Of a DNA stretch of 64,000 nt, positions 44,080-52,389 are shown one piece after another. How positions within the stretch are numbered: position 1 is the stretch's first letter; each line of letters starts with the position of its first letter. The translations under genes and the position numbers were made by a program. The notes under the pieces were generated by a model. The model ran no database searches and was not told where the DNA came from. It saw nothing but the letters and a program-made list of their open reading frames with translations. Source of the DNA: Gammaproteobacteria bacterium (lineage in GTDB: Bacteria; Pseudomonadota; Gammaproteobacteria; Steroidobacterales; XN24); NCBI GenBank assembly GCA_024640085.1, contig JAHEFR010000071.1, positions 16,636-80,635 of the forward strand. Direction: 5' to 3'.

Positions 44080-44106
44080 TTAGCACTCTAATGGATCGAG
44101 TGCTAA
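44080..44106. promoter_or_regulatory. CIRCE element (HrcA operator) upstream of rpoH
   Basis: TTAGCACTC (44080-44088), nine bases, GAGTGCTAA (44098-44106): a perfect match to the CIRCE consensus, the binding site of the heat-shock repressor HrcA. It ends 30 bases before the rpoH ATG. A possible -10 (TATATT, 44050-44055) would put it just downstream of the transcription start, the usual repressing position. Confidence 0.9.
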
Positions 44107-44136
44107 AATAGCGAGTCGTCGGAGGAAAGGTCATAT

Positions 44137-45003
44137 ATGAGCACAGCCCTGGTACAGAGGAATCTCCAGTTCCTGCCGTCCGGACCGGTCGGCAGCGTGG
44201 ATGCGTACATGCAGGCTGTTTCCGTCATCCCGGTGCTGACCGAGGAGGAGGAGCAGTTTCTGGCGGGCCGCTTCCAGGACGACGGCGATCTCGATGCCGC
44301 CCGGCAGCTCGTGCTCTCCCACCTCCGCTTCGTCGTCCATATCGCCCGCGGTTATACCGGCTACGGCCTGCAGCTCGGCGACCTGATCCAGGAAGGCAAC
44401 ATCGGACTGATGAAGGCGGTCAAGCGCTTCGATCCGACCGTTGGCGTGCGGCTTGTCTCTTTCGCGGTCCACTGGATCCGAGCGGAGATTCACGAGTTTG
44501 TGCTGCGCAACTGGAGAGTCGTCAAGGTCGCCACCACCAAGGCCCAGCGGAAGTTGTTCTTCAACCTGCGCAAGGCCAAGGCGCATCTGGGATGGCTGAG
44601 CGCGGACGAAACAAGGGCGGTGGCAGAGGATCTGGGCGTCTCAGAGCGGGACGTGACCGAGATGGAGCAACGCCTGTCCGCGCGCGACCTGGCATTCGAC
44701 CCGGCGCCGAACGCCGGGGACGACGATACCGTGTATACGCCAGCTGCCTACCTGCCGAGCCCGGAGTCCGATCCCGCCTTCAGCGTGGAGCGGGATGACT
44801 GGGAGACGGCGGCATCCGATCGCCTGCAGGTGGCCATGGAGCGGCTGGACGAGCGCAGTCGCCATATCCTCGAAGCGCGGTGGCTGACGGAAGACAAACG
44901 CACCCTGCAGGACCTGGCTGACCATTACGGTGTATCCGCCGAGCGGATCCGTCAGATCGAAGCCAACGCCCTGAAGAAATTACGGGGCATGATGATCGTC
45001 TGA
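44137..45003 (+). CDS. rpoH: RNA polymerase sigma-32 factor RpoH
   Basis: A 288-residue heat-shock sigma factor. Region 2 reads [40 protein letters not shown] and [20 protein letters not shown]. The diagnostic RpoH box is [13 protein letters not shown], the site recognised by the FtsH/DnaK control system. Region 4 ends [17 protein letters not shown] ([13 protein letters not shown]). It follows ftsX, as in E. coli. Unlike E. coli it carries a CIRCE element upstream, so HrcA probably contributes to its control. Confidence 0.96.
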   Translation: MSTALVQRNLQFLPSGPVGSVDAYMQAVSVIPVLTEEEEQFLAGRFQDDGDLDAARQLVLSHLRFVVHIARGYTGYGLQLGDLIQEGNIGLMKAVKRFDPTVGVRLVSFAVHWIRAEIHEFVLRNWRVVKVATTKAQRKLFFNLRKAKAHLGWLSADETRAVAEDLGVSERDVTEMEQRLSARDLAFDPAPNAGDDDTVYTPAAYLPSPESDPAFSVERDDWETAASDRLQVAMERLDERSRHILEARWLTEDKRTLQDLADHYGVSAERIRQIEANALKKLRGMMIV

Positions 45004-45064
45004 GCGTCCTCGGGGCTCGCGCCGTGATTCTATTGGATTCGGCGTTGGCCCGATTCTTTTCCGC

Positions 45065-45817
45065 CTAGTGCCGTCTCGCCAGCCACATCCAGCTTCCGGT
45101 CAACGCGAGCAGCAGCAGCAGTATCGCCGCGCCGTCCATCAACAGGACGCCGAAGCTGCCGCCGAGACGGCCGCTGTGCAAGTCGAGGACGACACGTTCC
45201 ATCGGCAATACGCGGCTGACGAAGTCCGCCTGCAACACGGCCAGCTCGTCGGCCGGTAGCGGATCCGGCAATGACCAGTTGACCCGGGCCGGTTCGATGC
45301 CCGGACTCCCCCACTGAAGGGATTCGATACCGGCGGAGTACATGGCGTCGCCGGCTCTCAGGACGACTGACCCGTCCTCGCCCAGCCCGAGTCCGTCGAG
45401 CCCGGCCGGAACCCCGCTCTCGGTGCCGAGGCGATCCACGATCTGGCCGTCCGGGGTGACGATCAGGACCTCATCGTCCACTGCCAGTGCAACGAAGTTT
45501 CCCGCAGCGACCGCGCCGCTGAGCCGGGTGTAATGGCCGGGGATCGGCTGTCGGTCCAGGTAAAGCCGGTCCCCGAGCAGCGCGACTCTGGACTCATCCG
45601 CGTGATGGCTGACCGCCTGTTCGGGAGCCTCTATGCCATACCAGTCAAGCAGCCATCCGGCGGTGGCGAATCGCTCGTCCAGCCGCAACGATTCGGTATG
45701 GTTCAGGGCCAGACCGGTCAGGCTGAGGATCAGCACAAGCAGGGCAGCCACGATGCCGAAGCGGCGGTGCCATTTCCAGAACGACCGCCAGCGCGCGATA
45801 CCCCTAGCCTGGCTCAC
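45065..45817 (-). CDS. PepSY-associated transmembrane protein
   Basis: A ~250-residue membrane protein of the PepSY_TM family. An N-terminal WKWHRRFGIVAALLVLILSLTGLALNH-type helix (the W-x-x-HRRFG motif), a periplasmic beta-rich middle and a C-terminal helix (LLMDGAAILLLLLALTGSWMWL) are seen. Such proteins, e.g. PiuB and FoxB, take part in iron or siderophore reduction at the inner membrane. It is the third gene of the Fur-type operon. The GTG at 45817, overlapping the upstream stop by 14 bases, gives the usual N-terminus; a GTG 19 codons earlier is possible. Confidence 0.8.
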   Translation of the reverse strand: MSQARGIARWRSFWKWHRRFGIVAALLVLILSLTGLALNHTESLRLDERFATAGWLLDWYGIEAPEQAVSHHADESRVALLGDRLYLDRQPIPGHYTRLSGAVAAGNFVALAVDDEVLIVTPDGQIVDRLGTESGVPAGLDGLGLGEDGSVVLRAGDAMYSAGIESLQWGSPGIEPARVNWSLPDPLPADELAVLQADFVSRVLPMERVVLDLHSGRLGGSFGVLLMDGAAILLLLLALTGSWMWLARRH

Positions 45818-46421
45818 TACCGACCACCCGGGAATCCAGATAAAGGACCATGCGGGCGAGGCGTGTGATGGCACTCACGGACAGGGTGGCCCCCGAGATA
45901 CTGTCGATGCTCCTGTCCAGACCCCCGTTTTCGGATAGGGCAGCCTGGCGGAACTGGTCGGTGAAGAACCCGTGGCGGACCTCCCACCCCCGGCTCTCCC
46001 GGAAGACCAGGACCTTGACGGACTCGATCCGGCCGCCGGACACGACGATACCGGTGGTGATCGGCTTCTCCTTGCCGATTTCTTCCACTATCCATGCCGT
46101 CCTGTCTCCCTGTTTCCAGTAACGGAGGCGCATTGTAGCCGGGGGATGGCCCAGAATCCCGGAGACGCCCTCGCGCAGGTCGGCGGTGAGCCAAATGGCC
46201 CCCGGAGAGGGCGGGGAACCGGCGAAGACCTCATGGAGGAAATCCTCCGGCGCCTGATAGACACCCATGGCGCCCGCAGCCAGCGGCGACAGGATGGCGA
46301 CCAGGAACCCCGCCAGCCGCCGTCCTGGTGGACGGCGGCGTGGCCACGCGCCTGATTCCCGTGACAGATTCCCTGTCTCAGAAGGCATAGCCGAGGCCGA
46401 GGTTGAAGCCATTGTCGTCAT
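45804..46421 (-). CDS. FMN-binding domain protein
   Basis: A 205-residue protein with one membrane anchor (about 35-52, LAGFLVAILSPLAAGAMG) and a periplasmic FMN_bind domain. The flavin attachment motif SGAT lies in DSISGATLSVSAITR, where ApbE would link FMN to the threonine. Such domains pass electrons across the membrane, as in NqrC and RnfG. The start at 46421 has AGGG upstream and overlaps the porin gene by 44 bases; an ATG at 46388 is an alternative. It is the second gene of the operon. Confidence 0.8.
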   Translation of the reverse strand: MTTMASTSASAMPSETGNLSRESGAWPRRRPPGRRLAGFLVAILSPLAAGAMGVYQAPEDFLHEVFAGSPPSPGAIWLTADLREGVSGILGHPPATMRLRYWKQGDRTAWIVEEIGKEKPITTGIVVSGGRIESVKVLVFRESRGWEVRHGFFTDQFRQAALSENGGLDRSIDSISGATLSVSAITRLARMVLYLDSRVVGSEPG

Positions 46422-47625
46422 CCGAGCCCTGGTTGTCCTGCTGCTGCACGTCGAACTTCAGAACCACATCGGGGATCGGCCAGTAGTTGATGCCAACGTT
46501 GAGCTGTCTGTATTCAGTGTCGTTGGAAGCCCCGGCGTTGTTGTCCCAGACGTTGTATCGGGCGAAGGCGCCGAACTCCCCGGGGATACTCCACAGGCTG
46601 CCGCGGATCGAAGGCTCCACGTACCAGCCCTCCTGTCTATCCCGGCCGATGGCCGCCGGATCCGAGGCGTCGATGACGTCCCCGTCGTCCAGGTCCCACC
46701 GGGCATACAGGGCCCGGAGGCCGAAGGGTCCCTTGCGGATCTCTGTGTGGGCCTCCAGCAGCGTAGCGCCGATCCCCTGATCCCCCTGGGTGATGTCCAC
46801 CTGGTACTGGCCGGATATCCCCAGTTCCACTCCCGGCACACCGGTCCACCTCAGCATGGCGGTATAGGCGGGATCGTTGGCCCTGGCCTCCGACACCTTC
46901 TGGCGGCCGCTGCGGATGCGATAAGCATTGCTGCCGGACTGCGGCACGTCCAGGCCTGAGGTCACTGCCACATCGTAGCTGAGTCCCGCTGCCAGCTCCC
47001 CATGCAGGTCCACGCCACCTTCCCACCAGGTCGTGGGGATGATGTTCGTCTCCACCGGGTTGCGCTCCACTCCGTAGAAGGTGTTGGGCTCGTGGGTCTG
47101 ATTGAGGATGCCGATGGGCAGCAGGAACACGCCGGCGCGGCTGGCCGTCCGCTCTCCCAGGGTGAAGTTCAGGTAGGCCTGCTCCAGTTCGACCTCTCCG
47201 TTCTGTCCGTCACCGGAGACAGCGTGCTCGAGTTCCACCTCGGAAACCAGCCGGATGTTTTCGTTGAAATCGTGATTGAAGGCAAGAACGAAACGGTGGA
47301 AATCGATCTCCTCCTTGCTGTCGAGATTGTTGTAATGAAGCTCCCCGTAGCCGCCGATATGGGTACGGCCGTACCGCCCGTACTCCGTGGAAGACGTGTT
47401 CGAACTGACCTGCTCGATCATGTCGCCGGCGATCTCCACTTTCTGGTCCGTCGCCTCCACGCGGGCGCTGGTGGAGGCAAGCTGGGCCTGGAGTTCGGCG
47501 ATCTGGCGCTGCTGCTCTTTGATGATGCGCCACATCTCATCTGGCGACGGCGCCTCTGACGCCAGGGCCGCGGTGGATAAGAAGGTCATGATGGCGACGG
47601 TAATGGTCCCGGGGAAAGCTCTCAT
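46378..47625 (-). CDS. Outer-membrane porin-like protein with coiled-coil N-terminus
   Basis: A 415-residue outer-membrane barrel. The signal peptide (ITVAIMTFLSTAALA) is followed by a short coiled coil (EMWRIIKEQQRQIAELQAQLAS) that may trimerise or bind peptidoglycan. Then come strands beginning THIGGYGELHYNN and ending FNLGLGYAF, with the terminal phenylalanine needed for insertion. It resembles the phosphate-selective porin O/P-type or carbohydrate-type families, but the substrate is unknown. It heads the operon with the FMN-binding and PepSY genes and is preceded by a Fur-box-like site. Confidence 0.8.
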   Translation of the reverse strand: MRAFPGTITVAIMTFLSTAALASEAPSPDEMWRIIKEQQRQIAELQAQLASTSARVEATDQKVEIAGDMIEQVSSNTSSTEYGRYGRTHIGGYGELHYNNLDSKEEIDFHRFVLAFNHDFNENIRLVSEVELEHAVSGDGQNGEVELEQAYLNFTLGERTASRAGVFLLPIGILNQTHEPNTFYGVERNPVETNIIPTTWWEGGVDLHGELAAGLSYDVAVTSGLDVPQSGSNAYRIRSGRQKVSEARANDPAYTAMLRWTGVPGVELGISGQYQVDITQGDQGIGATLLEAHTEIRKGPFGLRALYARWDLDDGDVIDASDPAAIGRDRQEGWYVEPSIRGSLWSIPGEFGAFARYNVWDNNAGASNDTEYRQLNVGINYWPIPDVVLKFDVQQQDNQGSDDDNGFNLGLGYAF

Positions 47626-47685
47626 GTCGGATAATACCTTCTAGAATCAATGGTTAGATTTATTTATTCCTTGCCTTCGGATCCG

Positions 47686-47726
47686 ATTCTATTGAATCTT
47701 ATTGCGAATAACAATGATTCTCATTG
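47686..47726 (-). promoter_or_regulatory. Promoter overlapped by a Fur-box-like palindrome
   Basis: On the minus strand -35 TTGTTA (47714-47709), 17 bases and -10 TAGAAT (47691-47686) form a good sigma-70 promoter for the porin gene. Overlapping it is CAATGA-TTC-TCATTG (47712-47726), a palindrome matching 12 of 19 positions of the E. coli Fur box, next to a second one, TTATT-GCG-AATAA (47699-47711). Together they suggest iron repression of the porin/FMN/PepSY operon. Confidence 0.65.
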
Positions 47727-47819
47727 CGATCCACCTGTCGCCCACCCGCCCAATTGCCCCGATGGCCCCTCCCGCGTGGTTTATCATCCCGGGCATGCTG
47801 TGATTCGGAGGACGCGTCC

Positions 47820-48293
47820 ATGGCACCAAACAGCGTCGACGCATGGCTGGAAGAGTACGGTGAGAGCCACCGGAGCCCGGTCAACAAGGCGATCCACTGG
47901 GTCTGCGTACCGCTGATCGCTATGAGCGTCGTGGGCCTGATGTGGGCCCTGCCCGTCCCCGGGGCGTTCGAACGGATATCGCCGGCGTTGAACTGGGGCG
48001 TGCTGTTCCTGATGGCGTCGATCGTCTACTACTTCGTTCTCTCGCCCAGGCTTGCCCTCGGCATGATCCCGGTGACCGCGGCCTTCGCCCTCTGCCTGCT
48101 CTGGCTGGATGGTCTCGAGACGCCGTTATGGATGTTGTGCACGGCAATCTTCTTGCTGGCCTGGACCGGCCAGTTCATCGGCCACGCCGTGGAGGGTGAG
48201 AGACCATCGTTCTTCAAGGATCTGCAGTTCCTGATGATCGGCCCCCTGTGGCTGCTGTCGTTCGTGTACCGGCGCCTCGGGATCCGCTTCTGA
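47820..48293 (+). CDS. Mpo1-like (DUF962) membrane protein
   Basis: A 157-residue membrane protein with about four helices. HRSPVNKAIHWVCVPLIAMS and WTGQFIGHAVEGERPSFFKDLQF are the family's histidine motifs. The yeast homologue Mpo1 is an Fe(II)-dependent dioxygenase for 2-hydroxy fatty acids; bacterial members are functionally unknown. A CGGAGGA ribosome site supports this start. It is divergent from the porin operon. Confidence 0.85.
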   Translation: MAPNSVDAWLEEYGESHRSPVNKAIHWVCVPLIAMSVVGLMWALPVPGAFERISPALNWGVLFLMASIVYYFVLSPRLALGMIPVTAAFALCLLWLDGLETPLWMLCTAIFLLAWTGQFIGHAVEGERPSFFKDLQFLMIGPLWLLSFVYRRLGIRF

Positions 48294-48709
48294 AACGGGC
48301 ACCGGACCAGCCGGGACGCGGGACCGGCCGCAGAGCGAGCTGTCATCTTGCCGCCCTGGTGCTAGTCATGCTGGCGCGGCCGGCACCGGCAACTCCCCCG
48401 GTAGAAGAGGAGAGCCCGGTCATGGCGGTGGAGATCAGCCTGGCGGCCCTCGTCGAGCACCCCGGGGTCTATGAGACCGTGGCCGTTGTCCGGGATCCGG
48501 ACGGGCGACTTCTCGCCGCGCCGTTCCTCCGTTTTCCGGGCGACCAGACAACGGTCAAGGCCATGACCAACGAGGACGGTGAGCGAATCTCGCTGTCGAT
48601 CGGACCGGTGTTTAACGGTCGTGAAGCGCAATGGCTGGTGGTTTGGCGCCACGACGGCCGGACCGTCGCCAGGGCCACTGGACGGGTCCCCGTCGCCGGC
48701 GGGGACTAG
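48248..48709 (+). CDS. Small secreted protein, family unknown
   Basis: Up to 153 residues. A signal-peptide-like stretch (HLAALVLVMLARPAPA) begins about residue 33, and the rest is a small beta-rich domain with EISLAALVEHPGVYETVAVVRDP and GPVFNGREAQWLVVWRH. The start is uncertain: the open frame begins inside the Mpo1-like gene with GTG, but a CTG overlapping that gene's stop (48290) would give a better-proportioned leader. Its stop shares CTAG with the convergent malic enzyme gene. Not recognised. Confidence 0.5.
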   Translation: MAAVVRVPAPRDPLLKRAPDQPGRGTGRRASCHLAALVLVMLARPAPATPPVEEESPVMAVEISLAALVEHPGVYETVAVVRDPDGRLLAAPFLRFPGDQTTVKAMTNEDGERISLSIGPVFNGREAQWLVVWRHDGRTVARATGRVPVAGGD

Positions 48710-49998
48710 GCTTCGGCCGCCGCCTTGACTGCGGCGGCGACCGCCAGGTGAACGGCGGGGTCCAGGGCGTCCGGTACCAGATCCTTTTCCGCCGCCGTGT
48801 CGGCGATAGCCTCGGCGGCCGCCAGCAGCATGGCGTCGGTGAACCGTTTCGCCCGGGCGTCCAGCGCGCCGCGGAACAGGCCGGGGAAGCCTAGTACGTT
48901 GTTGATGCTCTTGCCGTCCGCCGCGAATACGGCCCCCGCTTTCCTGGCCAGGGCGGGCTCGATCTCGGGATCCGGATTGGTCAAAGCCAGTATCACCTGA
49001 CCGGGTCGCACCATCTCCGGTTTGATCAGGCCGCGCACCCCGGTGGTCGCGATGACAATCTCGGCCTCGGCCATGATCTGCTGAAGATTCGACGCCTCGC
49101 CGCCCAGCTTCTCGAAGCGGCTGACCGCCGCTGGGTCCAGGTCGGCGCCGAGAATCCGCTCCACGCCGCGGGCAAGCAACAGCCGGGCGATGCCGTACCC
49201 GGCCGCCCCGAGTCCGACCTGACCCACCAGGCTCTTGGACAGGAGTTGGCCGGAGATTCGTCCCGCGTTCCTGACCGCGGCCAGGGCGACCACCGCGGTG
49301 CCGTGCTGATCGTCGTGGAGCACCGGTCTGTCCAGCCGGGCCGTCAACTCCGACTCCACCTGAAAGCAGTTGGGCGCTCCGATGTCTTCGAGCTGGATGG
49401 CACCGAACGACGGCGCGATTGCGACTACCGTGTCGATGATGGTCTGCGGGTCCCGGGAGTCCACCAGGATCGGCACGCCGCTGATCCCGGCCAGGCTGGC
49501 GAACAGCGCCGCTTTCCCTTCCATGACCGGCAATCCGGGTACGGCCCCGATGTTGCCCAATCCGAGGATGGCCGAACCGTCGGTCACGATGGCTACCGTG
49601 TTGCCGATGTTGGTGTAGTCCCAGGCGAGTTCCGGGTTCTCCTGGATGGCCAGGCATACCCGCGCGACGCCGGGAGTGTAGAGGTCACGCAGGATCTGCT
49701 GGCTACCGATCTCCTGCCGGGAGATCGTGCGGATCTTGCCGCCCCGGTGCCGGTTGAACACGCGGTCGGATTTACCTATGACGCGGGCGTTCGGCAGGGC
49801 GTCGATGCGGTCGAACACGCTGTGATCGGCCGCCTCGTCCATGTCGATGGTGATCTCCCAGACGGTTCGGCCCTGTTCCCGCCGTACGACGACGAGATGC
49901 TCGACGACCAGACCGGCTTCGCCGATCACCGTCAGGATCCGCGCCAGACTGCCCGGCTTGTGTTCGGATTCGATCAGCAGAATCTCGGGGATCTTCAT
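48706..49998 (-). CDS. NAD-dependent malic enzyme with ACT domain
   Basis: A 430-residue malic enzyme that converts malate to pyruvate and CO2. It starts with an ACT domain (about 3-80; EHKPGSLARILTVIGEAG), which implies amino-acid or other ligand regulation. The catalytic part has LYTPGVARVCLAI, LGLGNIGAVPGLPVMEGKAALF (catalytic lysine), VLHDDQHGTAVVAL, and the dinucleotide loop GLGAAGYGIARLLL. NAD versus NADP preference is not certain. The start at MKIPEILLIES has AGGA nine bases upstream, overlapping the stop of the preceding gene. Confidence 0.9.
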   Translation of the reverse strand: MKIPEILLIESEHKPGSLARILTVIGEAGLVVEHLVVVRREQGRTVWEITIDMDEAADHSVFDRIDALPNARVIGKSDRVFNRHRGGKIRTISRQEIGSQQILRDLYTPGVARVCLAIQENPELAWDYTNIGNTVAIVTDGSAILGLGNIGAVPGLPVMEGKAALFASLAGISGVPILVDSRDPQTIIDTVVAIAPSFGAIQLEDIGAPNCFQVESELTARLDRPVLHDDQHGTAVVALAAVRNAGRISGQLLSKSLVGQVGLGAAGYGIARLLLARGVERILGADLDPAAVSRFEKLGGEASNLQQIMAEAEIVIATTGVRGLIKPEMVRPGQVILALTNPDPEIEPALARKAGAVFAADGKSINNVLGFPGLFRGALDARAKRFTDAMLLAAAEAIADTAAEKDLVPDALDPAVHLAVAAAVKAAAEA

Positions 49999-50008
49999 GG
50001 CGTCATCC

Positions 50009-50935
50009 TCATCCGCTCGCAGCATGTGCCGGCCTGTCCCGGAAGACCCGGGCCGCCTGCCGGAAAACTGTAGAGTGTAGCTCGGCAGTGTAACCGGGGG
50101 TCGCGGCGTACCCGCCAGCCAGCAGCAGCACGATCGGCAGCCCGGCCATCCAGACGGTCTCCAGTACCAGCCGGTCCCTGTGCCCCAGCCCGGCGGGGCT
50201 CATCGTCATCCGGCCGTAACGGTCCCCTTCCACGGGGTCGACGCCGGCGAGGTAGAACACGAAGTCCGGCCGAGACTCGGCCAGCGCCCGGGGCAACGCG
50301 GACCCGAGCGCCTCCAGGTACTGGTCGTCGCCCGCGCCGCAGGGAAGGGCGACGTCCAGGGATGAGCGGGCCTTGCGCGCGGGGAAATTCTTCTCCCCGT
50401 GGATGGACAGGGTGTAGACGTCGGGGTCGTGCTCGAAGATTGCCGCGGTGCCGTTGCCCTGGTGAACGTCCAGGTCGACGACGAGCGTCCGGCCAATCCT
50501 CCCGCCCCGGCGGAGATGCCGCACGCACACGGCTACGTCGTTCAGGACGCAGAATCCCTGGCCGTGATCGGGGAATGCGTGGTGAGTGCCACCGCCGAGA
50601 TTTCCGGCGCAACCGTCGACGAGAGCCATCAGCGCCGCATTGATGGTGCCGGAGACCGCCAGGCGCGATCGCCGCCAGAGACTCTCGGACCACGGGATGC
50701 CCAAACGGCGTTCTTCGGCCGGAGTGAGGTTGCCGGTGGCCAGCTTCCAGAGGTACTCGTCCGTGTGGACAAGCCGTAACAGGTCCAGTCCTGCCTCTAC
50801 CGGGCGCACGATTTCGCGACGGGTCACCACGCCATCGGCGATCAGGATGTCGTGCAGGCCCGGAAACTTGGCCATCGGGAATGGATGACCCTCGGGCAAT
50901 TCGACGAAGTAGTCGGGGTGATAGGAAACCCGCAT
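50009..50935 (-). CDS. Histone-deacetylase family (acetoin utilization/acetylpolyamine) hydrolase
   Basis: A 308-residue zinc amidohydrolase of the arginase/deacetylase fold. Active-site parts are GGGTHHAFPDHGQGFCVLNDVA (the His pair), VVDLDVHQGNGTA (zinc ligands Asp and His) and AGVDPVEGDRYGR (third ligand). LLLAGGYAATPG gives the glycine-rich loop. Bacterial members remove acetyl groups from polyamines or small acylamines; true protein targets are seldom known. It lies directly upstream of the malic enzyme gene (10-base gap), so the two are co-transcribed. Confidence 0.9.
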   Translation of the reverse strand: MRVSYHPDYFVELPEGHPFPMAKFPGLHDILIADGVVTRREIVRPVEAGLDLLRLVHTDEYLWKLATGNLTPAEERRLGIPWSESLWRRSRLAVSGTINAALMALVDGCAGNLGGGTHHAFPDHGQGFCVLNDVAVCVRHLRRGGRIGRTLVVDLDVHQGNGTAAIFEHDPDVYTLSIHGEKNFPARKARSSLDVALPCGAGDDQYLEALGSALPRALAESRPDFVFYLAGVDPVEGDRYGRMTMSPAGLGHRDRLVLETVWMAGLPIVLLLAGGYAATPGYTAELHSTVFRQAARVFRDRPAHAASG

Positions 50936-51080
50936 CGGTGGCCCTCCCGCGAACCGGGCGCGGATGCGGGCCTAAGGTATCACAGCCCCGGCCGCTGCCT
51001 GTCTCCCGCCGGCGATTGCCGGTAGAATTCACCTATCCGACCGGGCATTCCGCCGAATCACATCAATACTGGAGCTGACC

Positions 51081-52244
51081 GTGCCTGCCATCGATCCGCT
51101 GGATTTTTTCGACGTCCGCAGCGAGCTCTCGGAAGACGAGCAGATGGTGCAGGACAGCGTCGCCCGTTTCACGGACGAGAAGGTGTTGCCTGTGATCAGA
51201 GAGGCCTTCGAGGAACACCGGTTTCCGGCGGAGCTGCTGCCCGGCATCGCCGAACTGGGTCTGCTGGGTTCATCCATCGACGGTTTCGGTTGTGCCGGCC
51301 TGAACGCCGTCTGTTACGGGCTTATCTGCCAGGAACTGGAGCGGGGCGACTCGGGTATCCGCAGCTTCGTGTCAGTCCAGTCCAGCTTGTGCATGTACCC
51401 GATCTTCGAGTACGGCACCCACGAGCAGCGGGAGCGCTGGCTTCCAGCCATGGCCCGCGGCGAAGCCATCGGCTGCTTCGGACTGACCGAGCCCCAGGGC
51501 GGTTCCGACCCGGGCAACATGAAGACTCACGCGAAGAAAAACGGCGGGGACTGGGTGATCAACGGCTCCAAGATGTGGATCACCAACGGCTCCATCGCCG
51601 ACCTGGCAATCGTCTGGGCGCGGACCGACGAGGGAGTCCGGGGCTTCATCGTCGAAAAGGACACGCCGGGATTCGAGGCGCCGGAAATCAAGCGCAAGTT
51701 CTCGCTGAGGGCGTCGGTAACCTCGGCGTTGTTCCTGGACAATGTCAGGGTGCCAAAGGAGAACCTGCTTCCAGCGGTCGTCGGGCTCAAGGGCCCCTTG
51801 TCCTGCCTGACCCAGGCGCGTTACGGCATCACCTGGGGCGCCATCGGGGCCGCCCAGGCCTGCCTGAAGGAAGCCATCGACTATTCCGCGGACCGGGAAC
51901 TGTTCGGCAGGCCCACCAGCCACACCCAGACCATACAGCGCCGGCTGGCCGAAATGAGCCGTCGCATCACCAATGCCCAGCTTCTTTCGCTGCGCCTCGG
52001 CCGGCTCAAGGACGCGAATCACATGCACCCCAGCCAGGTCTCCATGGCGAAGTGGAACAACGTCCGCATGGCTCTCGACGTGGCACGGGACGCCCGGGAT
52101 ATCCTCGGCGGCGCCGGGATCAGCGCCGAATACTGTCCCATCCGCCACATGCTCAACCTGGAGAGCGTCATCACCTACGAGGGCACCGAGACGGTGCATG
52201 AACTGGTGATCGGCAAGGAACTCACGGGTGTCAGCGCCTTCTGA
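51081..52244 (+). CDS. Acyl-CoA dehydrogenase, glutaryl-CoA type
   Basis: A 387-residue FAD flavoprotein. GCFGLTEPQGGSDPGNM and KMWITNGSIADLAIVWART are the FAD/substrate signatures; the catalytic glutamate is in SVITYEGTETVHELVIG. The segment REFSLRASVTSALFLDNVRVP-like (KFSLRASVTSALFLDNV) and overall length fit glutaryl-CoA dehydrogenase, which oxidises and decarboxylates glutaryl-CoA to crotonyl-CoA in lysine breakdown. It starts with GTG. Other steps of that path are not in the window. Confidence 0.85.
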   Translation: MPAIDPLDFFDVRSELSEDEQMVQDSVARFTDEKVLPVIREAFEEHRFPAELLPGIAELGLLGSSIDGFGCAGLNAVCYGLICQELERGDSGIRSFVSVQSSLCMYPIFEYGTHEQRERWLPAMARGEAIGCFGLTEPQGGSDPGNMKTHAKKNGGDWVINGSKMWITNGSIADLAIVWARTDEGVRGFIVEKDTPGFEAPEIKRKFSLRASVTSALFLDNVRVPKENLLPAVVGLKGPLSCLTQARYGITWGAIGAAQACLKEAIDYSADRELFGRPTSHTQTIQRRLAEMSRRITNAQLLSLRLGRLKDANHMHPSQVSMAKWNNVRMALDVARDARDILGGAGISAEYCPIRHMLNLESVITYEGTETVHELVIGKELTGVSAF

Positions 52245-52389
52245 AAACGGGCCGGACGCGGACGTGCCCGCACGGCTGTGGCCGCTCTCCCGTACTCCTG
52301 GTTAAGGCCGGGCAGCCACGCACCGGCCACCGGGTGACAGACACGACCTCCCACCGGCCCGGTCCCGGGCGCCACCGTCCCGTGCCCTC

